Source: an uncultured Ruminococcus sp.
Lineage (GTDB): Bacteria > Bacillota > Clostridia > Oscillospirales > CAG-272
Length of the DNA: 20,282 nt
Assembly (NCBI GenBank): GCA_902766115.1
Contig: CACXCL010000190.1
Coordinates: 1 to 20,282 of the forward strand
Direction: 5' to 3'
A program made the translations under genes and the position numbers. Under the pieces are notes generated by a model, which made no database searches, was not told the DNA's origin, and saw only the letters and a list, made by a program, of their open reading frames with translations. Of this stretch, positions 1-8,035 are shown piece by piece (the first letter of the stretch is position 1; each line of letters opens with the position of its first letter).

Positions 1-1152
1 ATTCAGTACCCCCTCGAACGGGGCGATCTGTCTCTGCGCTCTTTCGCCGAATACACGGACCACGTCGAATTTATTTGAAGTGCCGTGAAGCAGAACGTCC
101 ATTGCCTCCGGCGGGTAGTCCTTCAGAGGCATGGTCAGCGTGGCGCCGAAATGCTCGATCGCCGCTTTGATTATGGGACCATTCCAGGAGTCGTCCGTAA
201 GGGACTTGAATCCGTTGACGGCTATGGCTCCCTCCGCCAGCGACAGCGATCTGTCCGGTATTATCTTATCCACCGAAACGCTCCTGAATACGCCCAGTCC
301 CGAGCACGCAGGGCACGCGCCGAACGGATTGTTGAACGAAAACATTCTGGGCTCCAGTTTGCCGAAGGAGATCCCGTGCTCCTCGCAGGCAAAATTAGTG
401 GAAAAATCCATCTTCTGCGGCTCTTTACCGTCTCTCGGTACGGTCTCGCAGACCACGAGTCCGTCGGCCTCTTTCAGCGCAAGCTCCACGGAATCGGTGA
501 CGCGGGATCTGAGATCCGGCTTCATCACGAGACGGTCGATCACAATCTCGACGGTATGCTTCAGATTCTTATCAAGTTCGATCTGCTCGTCCGAATCGTA
601 GATCACGCCGTCGACGCGAACTCTGACGAATCCTTCCTTGTGGGCGTCGGAGATGAGTTTTTCGTGTCTTCCTTTTTTCCCCCGGACCACCGGAGCGAGG
701 ATCATGAATCTCTCGCCCTCGGGCAATTCCATGATGCGGTCCACGATCTGGTCGGCTGAGATCTGTCTTATTTCCTTTCCGCATACCGGACAGTGGGGCA
801 CGCCGAGGCGGGCGTACAGAAGGCGGAGATAATCGTATATCTCCGTCACGGTACCCACCGTGGACCGGGGATTGCGCGAGGTAGTCTTCTGATCGATGGA
901 TATGGCGGGGGAAAGGCCCTCTATGGAGTCCACGTCAGGCTTGTCAAGCTGTCCGAGGAACATCCTTGCGTAGGATGAGAGGCTCTCCACGAAACGTCTG
1001 TGACCTTCGGCGTAAAGCGTGTCAAACGCGAGAGACGACTTACCGCAGCCTGAAAGCCCGGTGAAAACGACGAGCTTGTCTCTCGGGATGGAGAGACTCA
1101 CGTTTTTAAGATTGTTTACCCTTGCGCCTGTAATCGTTATCCACTTTGGCAT
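1..1152 (-). CDS. uvrA: Excinuclease ABC subunit UvrA (N-terminal 384 codons; continues past the left edge)
   Basis: UvrA is the damage-recognition ATPase of nucleotide excision repair; it loads UvrB at DNA lesions. Read from the ATG at 1152, the protein begins MPKWITITGARVNNLKN and shows the first ABC Walker A, GLSGCGKSS (residues 32–40, Cys where most UvrA have Ser), followed by the UvrB-contact segment with KPDVDSIEGLSPAIS and NPRSTVGT. The first zinc module is also visible (CEEHG, then CPACSGLG, around bases 310–395). Translation runs in frame to base 1, ending in PFEGVLN, so the second half (signature and second ATPase) is outside the window. The ATG lies only 5 nt after the helicase stop, with an AAAGG ribosome site inside the helicase 3' end. 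I saw no separate promoter there, so it is probably the fourth gene of the terB-N operon. No uvrB is visible. UvrA identity is very secure. Confidence 0.96.
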   Translation of the reverse strand, partial: MPKWITITGARVNNLKNVSLSIPRDKLVVFTGLSGCGKSSLAFDTLYAEGHRRFVESLSSYARMFLGQLDKPDVDSIEGLSPAISIDQKTTSRNPRSTVGTVTEIYDYLRLLYARLGVPHCPVCGKEIRQISADQIVDRIMELPEGERFMILAPVVRGKKGRHEKLISDAHKEGFVRVRVDGVIYDSDEQIELDKNLKHTVEIVIDRLVMKPDLRSRVTDSVELALKEADGLVVCETVPRDGKEPQKMDFSTNFACEEHGISFGKLEPRMFSFNNPFGACPACSGLGVFRSVSVDKIIPDRSLSLAEGAIAVNGFKSLTDDSWNGPIIKAAIEHFGATLTMPLKDYPPEAMDVLLHGTSNKFDVVRVFGERAQRQIAPFEGVLN

Positions 1153-1157
1153 AGGCT

Positions 1158-3434
1158 TTACCCTTTCAAATTGTTTTTTCTGTTCATAAGGACGTCGAAG
1201 ACCTCGTCGGAACGAAGTCTGTCCCTGATATAAGCTTTCCTCAGCAACTCAGGCGGTACCATCGGGTCAAATTTCCCGAAGGCGGGAGCCTCGTTCTCCC
1301 CGACGAGAGAATCAAGGTCGATACCCTTAGCCGCCACGTCCGACAGGTGATCAAGAAGCTCGTCTCCGGTGCCGTTTTTCAGCTTGAAGGAGATGTAGTA
1401 GCACCCCTCGAACTCCATTCCGGATACTCCGAATTTTCCGCCGTTTTTTCCGATAAACCGCCTCATGGTGCGGAACGATCTCGTTCCGAGCCACGGGAAG
1501 CAAACGTAAGTCGAACCTCCGGTGGATATCACGTCTTTTTGCGTTATGCCGGTGTTCCTCGCAACGGCGCGGGCGGCGCGGAGACGCTTCAGCGCGCCTT
1601 CCTTCAGATACGGGTACTCGACGTCCTCGCAGAGCACCTGTTTCATCCTTTTCAGTATCTTTGTGTGGATCTCGCCGAAATCGCCGGGCCAGGCGATCTC
1701 CATCTTGCCCTCCACGGATTTGACGTAGATAAGCCGGCGCGCCGCGTCGCATTCCTCCACCTCCCACACACGTCCTGCAAGAGCGAATCTGTCGCCGGGC
1801 GGAGGCGCGCTGCTGATGGTGCCGATCTCGTCTGAGCCGCAGCGGACGGTGAAGTCCTCGGAATCCTTGAAAACCGCGAAGAATTTGAACGAGCTTATCA
1901 TACGCTCGCCGCGCAGTCCTACGATAAGTTCCCCTTCTTCCGTCATTTCGAGATAGTCGTCGTTGATCATAGAGACGAGCAGCGTTTTGTAGTCGTCGGC
2001 AGACACATTTTCAAACGGCGGGAACGACAGCACACAGGAGGCGAGCGACGGCGGGTCCATCGAGCCCCGCGACGCAAGGACCGACAGCGTCTGATGGAAA
2101 AGAAGGCTGAACGGAAGCTCGATCCGGAACGGCGGCTCAATGAACCGCTCCTCGATATAAAGCTGAACCACGGCGATGCCGCGAAGAAGATCCCACGGTA
2201 TGAGCTGAGGCAGCGGCGCATTGGGAAGCGCGGTCTCCTCGCGGAAAACCATCATCATCTCCGGCGGAGCTTCCCTTCTGCCGGATCTGCCCAGCCGCTG
2301 GAGAAACGATTTGACGGAAACGGGACTTCCCATCTGGACGATCCTCTCGAGCCTGCCGATATCGATGCCGAGTTCCATCGTCGTTGTGGCACACGTGACG
2401 ACGTGAGAATCGTCGTCCTTCATCTTCATCTCGGCGTCCTCCCGGATCGACGCCGAAAGGTTGCCGTGGTGGATGAGAAAAATATCCTCCTCACCCCGTT
2501 TTGAAGCGATTTGCCTCAGCGTGGCGGTGACGTACTCCGTCTCCTCCCGGGAGTTTGAGAATACGAGCGCCTTTTTGTCCTTTACGCAGTCGTAGACGTA
2601 TTCGAAGCCCGGATCAAGGGAAAAGGTGTCCTCATACGTCCTCTCGGTCAAGTCTTCTTCCGAAGGCTCCACCTCGCCGCTCGAGATGTCTGCAAGACGG
2701 CGTTTGTCGTCGGAGATACCGTCGCCGTTGATGTAGAAATGCTCCATGCCGAGACGCCATTTTATCTTATTCCCGACAGGTCTCGGCGCGGAGGTCCCTC
2801 TGCCCGATCCGGCCCCGAGCCACCGTGCGGCGCTTTCGATATCGCCCACGGTCGCGGAGAGACCTATCCTGCGGGGGAACCGTCCGGTCTTGTCCGACAT
2901 TCGCTTAAGCTGGCACAGGACCTGATTTCCGCGGTCTGTGCCGGTCATCGTGTGGATCTCGTCGATTATCACATACCGCAGGTCGCCGAACAGCGAATTC
3001 AGGTCTCCCGAGCGGCGGATCAGCATGGCTTCAACGGATTCCGGGGTTATCTGCAGCACGCCCGACGGTTGTAGGAGCGCGCGGGATTTGTGAGATGTGG
3101 CGACGTCGCCGTGCCAGTGATAAACAGGTATCCCGGCTTCCTCCGTGAGCTCGGTGATGCGGTTGAACTGGTCGTTGATGAGCGACTTGAGCGGCGCGAT
3201 GTAGAGCACCGCGAAGCCCTTTATTTTCTCGAAATCTTCATAGATCTCCGACAGTACGGGAAAGAAAGCCGCTTCCGTCTTGCCTGACGCCGTGGAGGAT
3301 GTCAGAAGGAGGTTGTCCTCCGTTCCGAATATGACACGGGAAGCCGCCACCTGCATCTCGTGCAGGCGTTCCCAACCGCGTCTGTATATGAATTCTTTGA
3401 TAAACGGAGAGTATGACTCAAATACGTTTTCCAT
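1158..3434 (-). CDS. Lhr-like superfamily 2 DEAD/DEAH helicase (BrxHI type)
   Basis: This 758-residue protein is an ATP-dependent nucleic-acid helicase/translocase. Visible motifs in order: Walker A TASGKT (48–53), motif Ia PLKSLINDQ (81–89), TPES (130–133), Walker B DEIH (158–161), SAT (193–195), motif IV LVFSNSREE (290–298), motif V TTMELGIDIG (351–360) and motif VI QRLGRSGRR (379–387). The C-terminal ~370 residues look like the accessory part of Lhr-type helicases but I recognise no catalytic motif in them. BrxHI of type 2 BREX is an Lhr-like helicase encoded next to the DUF2791 ATPase BrxD, the same pairing seen here. The ATG has a strong AAAGGAGG site and starts 23 nt after the ATPase gene. 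DNA is the likely substrate given the ATPase and uvrA neighbours; this is inference. The helicase family is certain, the BrxHI assignment good. Confidence 0.9.
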   Translation of the reverse strand: MENVFESYSPFIKEFIYRRGWERLHEMQVAASRVIFGTEDNLLLTSSTASGKTEAAFFPVLSEIYEDFEKIKGFAVLYIAPLKSLINDQFNRITELTEEAGIPVYHWHGDVATSHKSRALLQPSGVLQITPESVEAMLIRRSGDLNSLFGDLRYVIIDEIHTMTGTDRGNQVLCQLKRMSDKTGRFPRRIGLSATVGDIESAARWLGAGSGRGTSAPRPVGNKIKWRLGMEHFYINGDGISDDKRRLADISSGEVEPSEEDLTERTYEDTFSLDPGFEYVYDCVKDKKALVFSNSREETEYVTATLRQIASKRGEEDIFLIHHGNLSASIREDAEMKMKDDDSHVVTCATTTMELGIDIGRLERIVQMGSPVSVKSFLQRLGRSGRREAPPEMMMVFREETALPNAPLPQLIPWDLLRGIAVVQLYIEERFIEPPFRIELPFSLLFHQTLSVLASRGSMDPPSLASCVLSFPPFENVSADDYKTLLVSMINDDYLEMTEEGELIVGLRGERMISSFKFFAVFKDSEDFTVRCGSDEIGTISSAPPPGDRFALAGRVWEVEECDAARRLIYVKSVEGKMEIAWPGDFGEIHTKILKRMKQVLCEDVEYPYLKEGALKRLRAARAVARNTGITQKDVISTGGSTYVCFPWLGTRSFRTMRRFIGKNGGKFGVSGMEFEGCYYISFKLKNGTGDELLDHLSDVAAKGIDLDSLVGENEAPAFGKFDPMVPPELLRKAYIRDRLRSDEVFDVLMNRKNNLKG

Positions 3435-3457
3435 GAGACGCCTCCTTTCGGAAAGGA

Positions 3458-4789
3458 CTAAAACTCGATATCATCGACGGTTATCTTTCTGTTTGACGGC
3501 GGCGTTTCCCGCCCGGGCGCGGCGCTCTCCCCGACGGTCGGAAGAATGTCTGACGCTTTGGCTTCCGGATTCTGATAAAGCAGGTCGAGGACGCCGATAA
3601 AGTCTCTGATTATCTCTCTCGGGGTGATCATTGAGTCCGCACCGGCGCGGTCAAGCAGAACGGTGAGAAAATCTTTTTTCTCGCCGTCCGTGATCCTCGG
3701 ATCCCAGCCGTAATACATGCCGTGGAGAGTTGAAAGACGCATGATAAGAGCGAGAAGCTCGGAATCGCTGAGCCGTCTGAGCCTGATGATGGGTCCCATG
3801 GCGCTTTGCATCCCCTCCGGGACGATACGCGGATCGGAAAGCCGGCTCCTGAGCGCCTCATAACTGAACAGGCCGCGTCTGTTGTCTTCAAGAAACTGTG
3901 GCGTGCCTCCGAAGACGATCATAAGTCCCTCGGCGCCTCCCTGCATTGTGTCGTTGAACATGGAGAGTATCTTCTCATAGTTCGACTCCCGCGACACACG
4001 GTTAACTATCTTATACAGATTGACGCACTCGTCAATGAATATGCAAAGACCGCTGTAGCCGATCTTCCTTACAAGAGCGGAGAGCAGTTTTATGTGGTCG
4101 TACCAGTTTGAATCGTCGATGACGGAAACAGATCTTATCCCGAGCGCCTCGCGCGCCTCTGTTTTGGTGTTGTATTCGCCGCGCAGCCATTTGAGGCACG
4201 CGGACATCATCCCGTCGTCTCCTTCACCCCAGGCGCGGCAGTATTGACTGACAACGAGTGCAAAATCGAAGCCGCCCACGTTGTTCTCGAATATTCGCGC
4301 CTCGCGGACGATACGACGTGACACCTCGTCGCTGAAAAGAGGAGAATCGGGAGTGATCCCCTCCTCGGCGAGGGATGAGGCGACTGACGTGTACCACCGT
4401 CCGATAACGGACGGCAAAGCCCCTCCGTCGGGGGATGATTTGCACGAGAGGTTCCGCACAAGCTCCCGGTAGGTATTAAGTCCGGAGCCCGACGATCCGA
4501 CGAGCTTACGCTCCGGGGAGAGATCGCAGTCCGCCGTGACGAATCCGCGGTCGATGGCGTAACCCCGCGCAAGCTGGATCAGAAAGCTCTTGCCCGATCC
4601 GTACCGTCCTATGATAAAGCGCGTGACTCCCTCTCCCTCGGCGGTCCTGTCAAGATCCCTCGTCAGCGAGGCGATCTCCGCGTTACGGCCAATGGCGATA
4701 TACGGCGCGCCCGTTCTGGGAACGACTCCCGCCGAGAGGGACGAAAACAGCGTCCCCAGTATTCTTTTAGGTATTCTTTCCGTGTTCAT
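3458..4789 (-). CDS. BrxD-like P-loop ATPase (DUF2791 family)
   Basis: This is a 443-residue AAA/STAND-like ATPase of the DUF2791 family, to which BrxD of type 2 BREX belongs. The N terminus has the family hallmark GVVPRTGAPYIAIGRNAEI, followed by Walker A GRYGSGKS (61–68), the family segment DCDLSPERKL (88–96), Walker B LCIFIDECVNL (248–258) and a sensor-like strand GLMIVFGGTPQF (288–299), with LRSRL (313–317) as a possible arginine-finger region. It ends in an acidic VDDIEF tail. In such cassettes the ATPase is thought to load or regulate the partner helicase on DNA; no direct activity can be read from the sequence. It lies 37 nt after the TerB gene and 23 nt before the helicase gene, with an AAGGGA site upstream of its ATG. 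Family call is firm; function unknown. Confidence 0.9.
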   Translation of the reverse strand: MNTERIPKRILGTLFSSLSAGVVPRTGAPYIAIGRNAEIASLTRDLDRTAEGEGVTRFIIGRYGSGKSFLIQLARGYAIDRGFVTADCDLSPERKLVGSSGSGLNTYRELVRNLSCKSSPDGGALPSVIGRWYTSVASSLAEEGITPDSPLFSDEVSRRIVREARIFENNVGGFDFALVVSQYCRAWGEGDDGMMSACLKWLRGEYNTKTEAREALGIRSVSVIDDSNWYDHIKLLSALVRKIGYSGLCIFIDECVNLYKIVNRVSRESNYEKILSMFNDTMQGGAEGLMIVFGGTPQFLEDNRRGLFSYEALRSRLSDPRIVPEGMQSAMGPIIRLRRLSDSELLALIMRLSTLHGMYYGWDPRITDGEKKDFLTVLLDRAGADSMITPREIIRDFIGVLDLLYQNPEAKASDILPTVGESAAPGRETPPSNRKITVDDIEF

Positions 4790-4826
4790 TCAGTATCCGT
4801 CCCTTCGTATTGACCGTGAAAGACGT

Positions 4827-6563
4827 TTATAATCGTTTATCGAGACCCAACAGTTTCCGCAGATCGTCCGCATAATCCGCGACGATACCGTAACCGCCGT
4901 CTCCGGGCTCGAGGATCACGTCTCCCGTAGCATCAGCGAAAACGTCGTTGATCACGCCGGCTGCGCTGTCCGGAAAAAGCCCGAGTTCGCGGCACCGCGT
5001 CTCAAAGGTAGTATTCCCCGAGCCGCAATATGACTCTGCAGACGAGCGAAGAACCTCCAGCAGCCTCTCGTCGGTCCGCAGGAGAACGGTTACAGGCGAG
5101 AGATCTTCCGCGTCCCCGTCAGCCGGCTTCGTTTCAGTGATCTCATCCGTCACGCCGTTCCATATGAGCGCGCCGTCGGGCTCCTCGTTATCCGAAGATA
5201 CCGTATCCTCGCCGGCGGACCCCTCGGTCAGTATTTCCGTGTTCTCCCAGGAGGCGTTTTCCACGATAATCGCATCGTCTATGGAGAACGATCCGTCAGG
5301 CGCGTCGTAACGGGCAAGATATTCTTCCTCCGGCGGGCGGCAAACGGTCTCGCCTGCCTTTTCCGCCATGTTCAGCATAGAGGGATCGAGCCCCGTCACC
5401 GAAAGGCGCGACCTTATCCCCCTGGCCTTCCTTACCGCGTTTTCCGCGAATCTCAACAGCTCCGTGACGGTCTTTCTCGTCTCCGGAGAGCGGAAGGGCG
5501 AGTCGATGGTGACGGCAAGCCGCTTTTTGACGCTGCACGAGCAGAGAGAGCCGCAGTACGCGTCTCTGTTCAGCGTGACGCGGCGGAAACGGTCGCGGGA
5601 AAAAAGTTCCCTGCCGGCAACCTGCATTTTATCGATAACGGAGCGGAATATTTCTTTCGTCTGCGCTGCGAGCGCGGGATCCTCGCGCAGATACCTGCTC
5701 CTTGACAGATCGTAATCGGAATAGGCGTCGGCAAGGCATTCGGACAGGCACTTTGATCCGTCCGATCCCGCACGTCCGAAAGCTTCTTCAAGATAAAATT
5801 CTTTAACGGTCGTTCTCTCCACCACCCTCGGCAGAAAGCCGAAGACGCAATCCGGGAGACGGACGCCGTTCGTCATGCAGTAGTCCGCCATCCATTCTGA
5901 AAGATACTTGTCGAGAATGGGGTAAACGCTTCTGTAAGCAGACCATATCCTGCCGAGCAGTTCCGCGTCCCGAACGCAGTCGGAGGACCCGCACAGGTTG
6001 ATCGTCTCATAGATCAGCAGCAGGATATACGATATGTCCGACATGGGATAGGTCCCGTTTCTGACACAGGTGCGGAGCCAGAAGTAATAGTCGTTCTGAG
6101 CGGCGTTCATCTGGGAATACTGGGGTATATACGAGAAAAACGGCACGTGAGGCGCCTCGCGCCCCTCAACGTTTCTGAATCTCTCGGCGTCACGGAGAAA
6201 TTTTTCGTAAAAACTGTAGCTGCCGCCCCAGTCGTAAATGGAAATCTCTAGGATGAACTGGCCGTCACAGGTCTTCTTTTCAACGAGTTTGCCGGGGGTG
6301 TTGCCCCGTTTGGACGAAAAAGCGCTGAACCCGGCGCCGCTTCTTTTGTAGGAAGAGGTCGCGAAGGTCGCTTTCGATTCTTTTTTTTCAACGGGTCCGC
6401 CTATCCTGACGATCTTCTCGCCGTCTCCGGGTTCGTCGGAGCCGTTTTCGATCAGAGCCGTCCCGGTGTCCGGATCGGGCGGTTTCCGGTAATGCTTGGA
6501 ACCGTCGATCTCTGACGAAATATCGACGAACGCCCTGAAATCCCCGTCGTTCCTTACCGCCAC
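4827..6563 (-). CDS. TerB-N/TerB-C domain protein, first gene of the ATPase–helicase–uvrA operon
   Basis: The open frame extends to an ATG at 6635, but that codon lies inside the -35 region of a consensus promoter. I therefore place the start at GTG 6563, which has GGGAGG 7 nt upstream and gives 578 residues. Residues ~1–115 are polar and low in complexity, likely disordered. A TerB-N domain spans roughly 120–245, with the motif FFSYIPQYSQMNAAQNDYYF and then SDISYILLLIYETINL. A middle region carries a small cysteine cluster (CGSLCSC, about 337–343). A TerB-C domain spans ~425–575, starting SIDDAIIVENASWENTEIL and ending with LGLFPDSAAGVINDVFADATGD. TerB-N and TerB-C are known from tellurite-resistance-linked and defence-linked operons, where they accompany an ATPase and a superfamily 2 helicase; their biochemical role is unknown. 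I see no clear central TerB core helical domain. Confidence 0.85.
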   Translation of the reverse strand: MAVRNDGDFRAFVDISSEIDGSKHYRKPPDPDTGTALIENGSDEPGDGEKIVRIGGPVEKKESKATFATSSYKRSGAGFSAFSSKRGNTPGKLVEKKTCDGQFILEISIYDWGGSYSFYEKFLRDAERFRNVEGREAPHVPFFSYIPQYSQMNAAQNDYYFWLRTCVRNGTYPMSDISYILLLIYETINLCGSSDCVRDAELLGRIWSAYRSVYPILDKYLSEWMADYCMTNGVRLPDCVFGFLPRVVERTTVKEFYLEEAFGRAGSDGSKCLSECLADAYSDYDLSRSRYLREDPALAAQTKEIFRSVIDKMQVAGRELFSRDRFRRVTLNRDAYCGSLCSCSVKKRLAVTIDSPFRSPETRKTVTELLRFAENAVRKARGIRSRLSVTGLDPSMLNMAEKAGETVCRPPEEEYLARYDAPDGSFSIDDAIIVENASWENTEILTEGSAGEDTVSSDNEEPDGALIWNGVTDEITETKPADGDAEDLSPVTVLLRTDERLLEVLRSSAESYCGSGNTTFETRCRELGLFPDSAAGVINDVFADATGDVILEPGDGGYGIVADYADDLRKLLGLDKRL

Positions 6564-6570
6564 GATAACA

Positions 6571-6576
6571 CCTCCC
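6571..6576 (-). promoter_or_regulatory. Ribosome binding site that fixes the GTG start of the TerB-N/C gene
   Basis: On the minus strand GGGAGG lies 7 nt before GTG 6563. The upstream in-frame ATGs at 6635 and 6587 lack a comparable site, and the one at 6635 would be upstream of the predicted transcript. Confidence 0.7.
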
Positions 6577-6588
6577 AGCCAAGGCATG

Positions 6589-6602
6589 CAAACATCCGTT
6601 CG
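6589..6602 (-). promoter_or_regulatory. Candidate LexA (SOS) box
   Basis: Minus strand CGAACGGATGTTTG. The Gram-positive LexA/DinR box is CGAACRNRYGTTYC, with ideal palindrome CGAACATATGTTCG. Every position of the degenerate core CGAACRNRYGTTY fits, and 11 of 14 bases match the ideal palindrome. It lies just downstream of the predicted transcription start (about +3 to +16), where a bound repressor would block the promoter. uvrA, a classical SOS gene, is the last visible gene of the operon. LexA itself is not in the window, so this is a sequence match, not proof. Confidence 0.6.
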
Positions 6603-6611
6603 TATCGTTTT

Positions 6612-6640
6612 ATTATAACACCAATAATCTTTCATGTCAA
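6612..6640 (-). promoter_or_regulatory. Consensus sigma-A promoter of the TerB–ATPase–helicase–uvrA operon
   Basis: Minus strand: TTGACA (6640–6635), 17-bp spacer, TATAAT (6617–6612). Both hexamers and the spacer are perfect. Predicted start of transcription is near 6605, giving a leader of about 42 nt before GTG 6563. Confidence 0.85.
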
Positions 6641-6672
6641 CATATTTCGTATTTTTTGCACATACTTTTTAA

Positions 6673-6708
6673 TAAAAGAAAAGCCGGACGTCCATTCGGT
6701 CGCCCGGC
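6673..6708 (-). terminator. Intrinsic terminator of the envelope operon, after the GH109-like gene
   Basis: On the minus strand GCCGGGCG pairs with CGTCCGGC (8 bp, one G·T) around a 10-nt loop, followed directly by TTTTCTTTT. It lies 21 nt after the stop of the oxidoreductase gene and insulates that operon from the promoter at 6640. Confidence 0.85.
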
Positions 6709-6729
6709 AGCTGTATTCGGTTGAAGATG

Positions 6730-8001
6730 TCACTCGAAACACTCTTCGCAAATCTCCTCAAGGCAGTAAATGCTTCTGCGGAACGGCTCTCTGTGGATCC
6801 ACTTGCCTTTGGTGAAATCCGGAATCGGAACAGGCGCGCCGCCCATGGCGACAGACTGCTCAGAAAGAGCCGTGATGCTCATCCAAAGGGCGGAATCGTA
6901 CACGTCGATCGGAGGCGTCGCGTCGTTCCTTACGGAATCCACGAAAGCGTTCAGAACAAGCCAGTCCACTCCGTCGTGCCCTTCCTTGACCCCGTCGTTG
7001 ATATACTTGGTCCACAGCGGATGACGGTACTTTTCCTCGTATTCGGAGAATTTGCTCCAGTGGTCGTCTCCGTAAAGGACGTTCGGACCGTACCTGTCTT
7101 TGACCTCGTAAAACTGGATGGCATTATCGAAAGGCGCATCCTGATAGACGCCCTTGGTTCCGGAAACGGAATAGTTTCTCGAATAGGGTCTCGGCAGCGA
7201 ACAGTCGTGGACAAGGTGGATCGTCTCTCCGTTGGCGCAGCTGATAAGCGTATCGACCACGTCCCCTTCGTTGAACCTCGTCCCCTTGAGGTATTCGACG
7301 CCGTCAACATTGTTGTTCAGATGATATTCGAGTCCTCTCGCCTTGCTTGCGCGGCTGGTGAGGGTCATGAGTCTGTTGCCGCGGTTGATGCGGAGCAGTT
7401 TTGAGATGGGACCCAGCTGATGGGTCGGATAAAGTTCTCCGTTCCTGTGGATGAAGTTATCCAGGCGTCCGTGCCTCAGTTCCCTCCCGTAAAGGATCTC
7501 GTTCCGGAGATCATGCCGGTATCCGCCGGTGCAATGAACGACTTCTCCGAACATTCCGAGACGTTCCATTCTGAATATCGCCAGCTCGTCCTTGCAGTAG
7601 CAGCAGTTCTCAAGCATCATGCAATGTTTGCCGGTCTCTTCCTCGGCGCGGATCAACTCCCAGCATTCCTCGATGTCTGATGCGCCGCCCACCTCGAAAG
7701 CAACGTGATATCCGGAACGCATTGCCGCCACGGCGATCTCCGCATGGGTGATCCAGGTGGTGCAGCACACAACGGCTTCAAATCCGCCGTCGGCGAGCAT
7801 TTTTTTGTAATCCGTGTAGACCGCGGGGCGAAAACCATATTTTTTGTTAACGATATCCGCGGCATTTTCTGCGAGATCCTCGTAGACGTCGCAGACCGCC
7901 GTCACCGTGACCCCCGGAATGTCAATGAATGTTAAAAGCTGACCGGTCCCTCTCCCGTTCAGTCCCACAAACCCGAACGGGATCTTTCTTTCTGAATCCA
8001 T
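6730..8001 (-). CDS. Gfo/Idh/MocA family oxidoreductase, GH109-like (NAD-dependent glycosidase family)
   Basis: This 423-residue soluble protein has an N-terminal Rossmann fold (FGFVGLNGRGTGQLL, 9–23) and the Gfo/Idh/MocA substrate domain. Several stretches are typical of GH109, the NAD-dependent family that includes alpha-N-acetylgalactosaminidase: FEVGGA (102–107), MLENCCYCKDELAI (129–142), GGYRHDLR (159–166) and YPTHQLGPI (191–199). The Tyr-x-His of YRH (161–163) and the Tyr/His of YPTH (191, 194) appear to correspond to active-site residues of characterised GH109 enzymes. Substrate cannot be read from sequence; a GalNAc-like or other hexose unit is plausible. There is no signal peptide, so it acts in the cytoplasm. 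It is the last gene before the terminator, 34 nt after the methionine sulfoxide reductase gene, with an AAAGGAAG site before its ATG. It could instead be a sugar dehydrogenase of the same superfamily. Confidence 0.85.
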   Translation of the reverse strand: MDSERKIPFGFVGLNGRGTGQLLTFIDIPGVTVTAVCDVYEDLAENAADIVNKKYGFRPAVYTDYKKMLADGGFEAVVCCTTWITHAEIAVAAMRSGYHVAFEVGGASDIEECWELIRAEEETGKHCMMLENCCYCKDELAIFRMERLGMFGEVVHCTGGYRHDLRNEILYGRELRHGRLDNFIHRNGELYPTHQLGPISKLLRINRGNRLMTLTSRASKARGLEYHLNNNVDGVEYLKGTRFNEGDVVDTLISCANGETIHLVHDCSLPRPYSRNYSVSGTKGVYQDAPFDNAIQFYEVKDRYGPNVLYGDDHWSKFSEYEEKYRHPLWTKYINDGVKEGHDGVDWLVLNAFVDSVRNDATPPIDVYDSALWMSITALSEQSVAMGGAPVPIPDFTKGKWIHREPFRRSIYCLEEICEECFE

Positions 8002-8035
8002 AACTGAGCTTCCTTTCTGTTTCTCTCAAATTATT

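Noticed and set aside
1158..6563. Complete BREX phage-defence system
   Set aside because: Only BrxD- and BrxHI-like proteins are present; pglX methyltransferase, pglZ phosphatase and brxC are not in the window. The TerB-N/C partner points to a distinct stand-alone cassette.
6554..6595. Thirteen-codon upstream frame overlapping the GTG start of the TerB-N/C gene
   Set aside because: It has no clear ribosome site and its ATG falls within the LexA-like box, so it is probably accidental.
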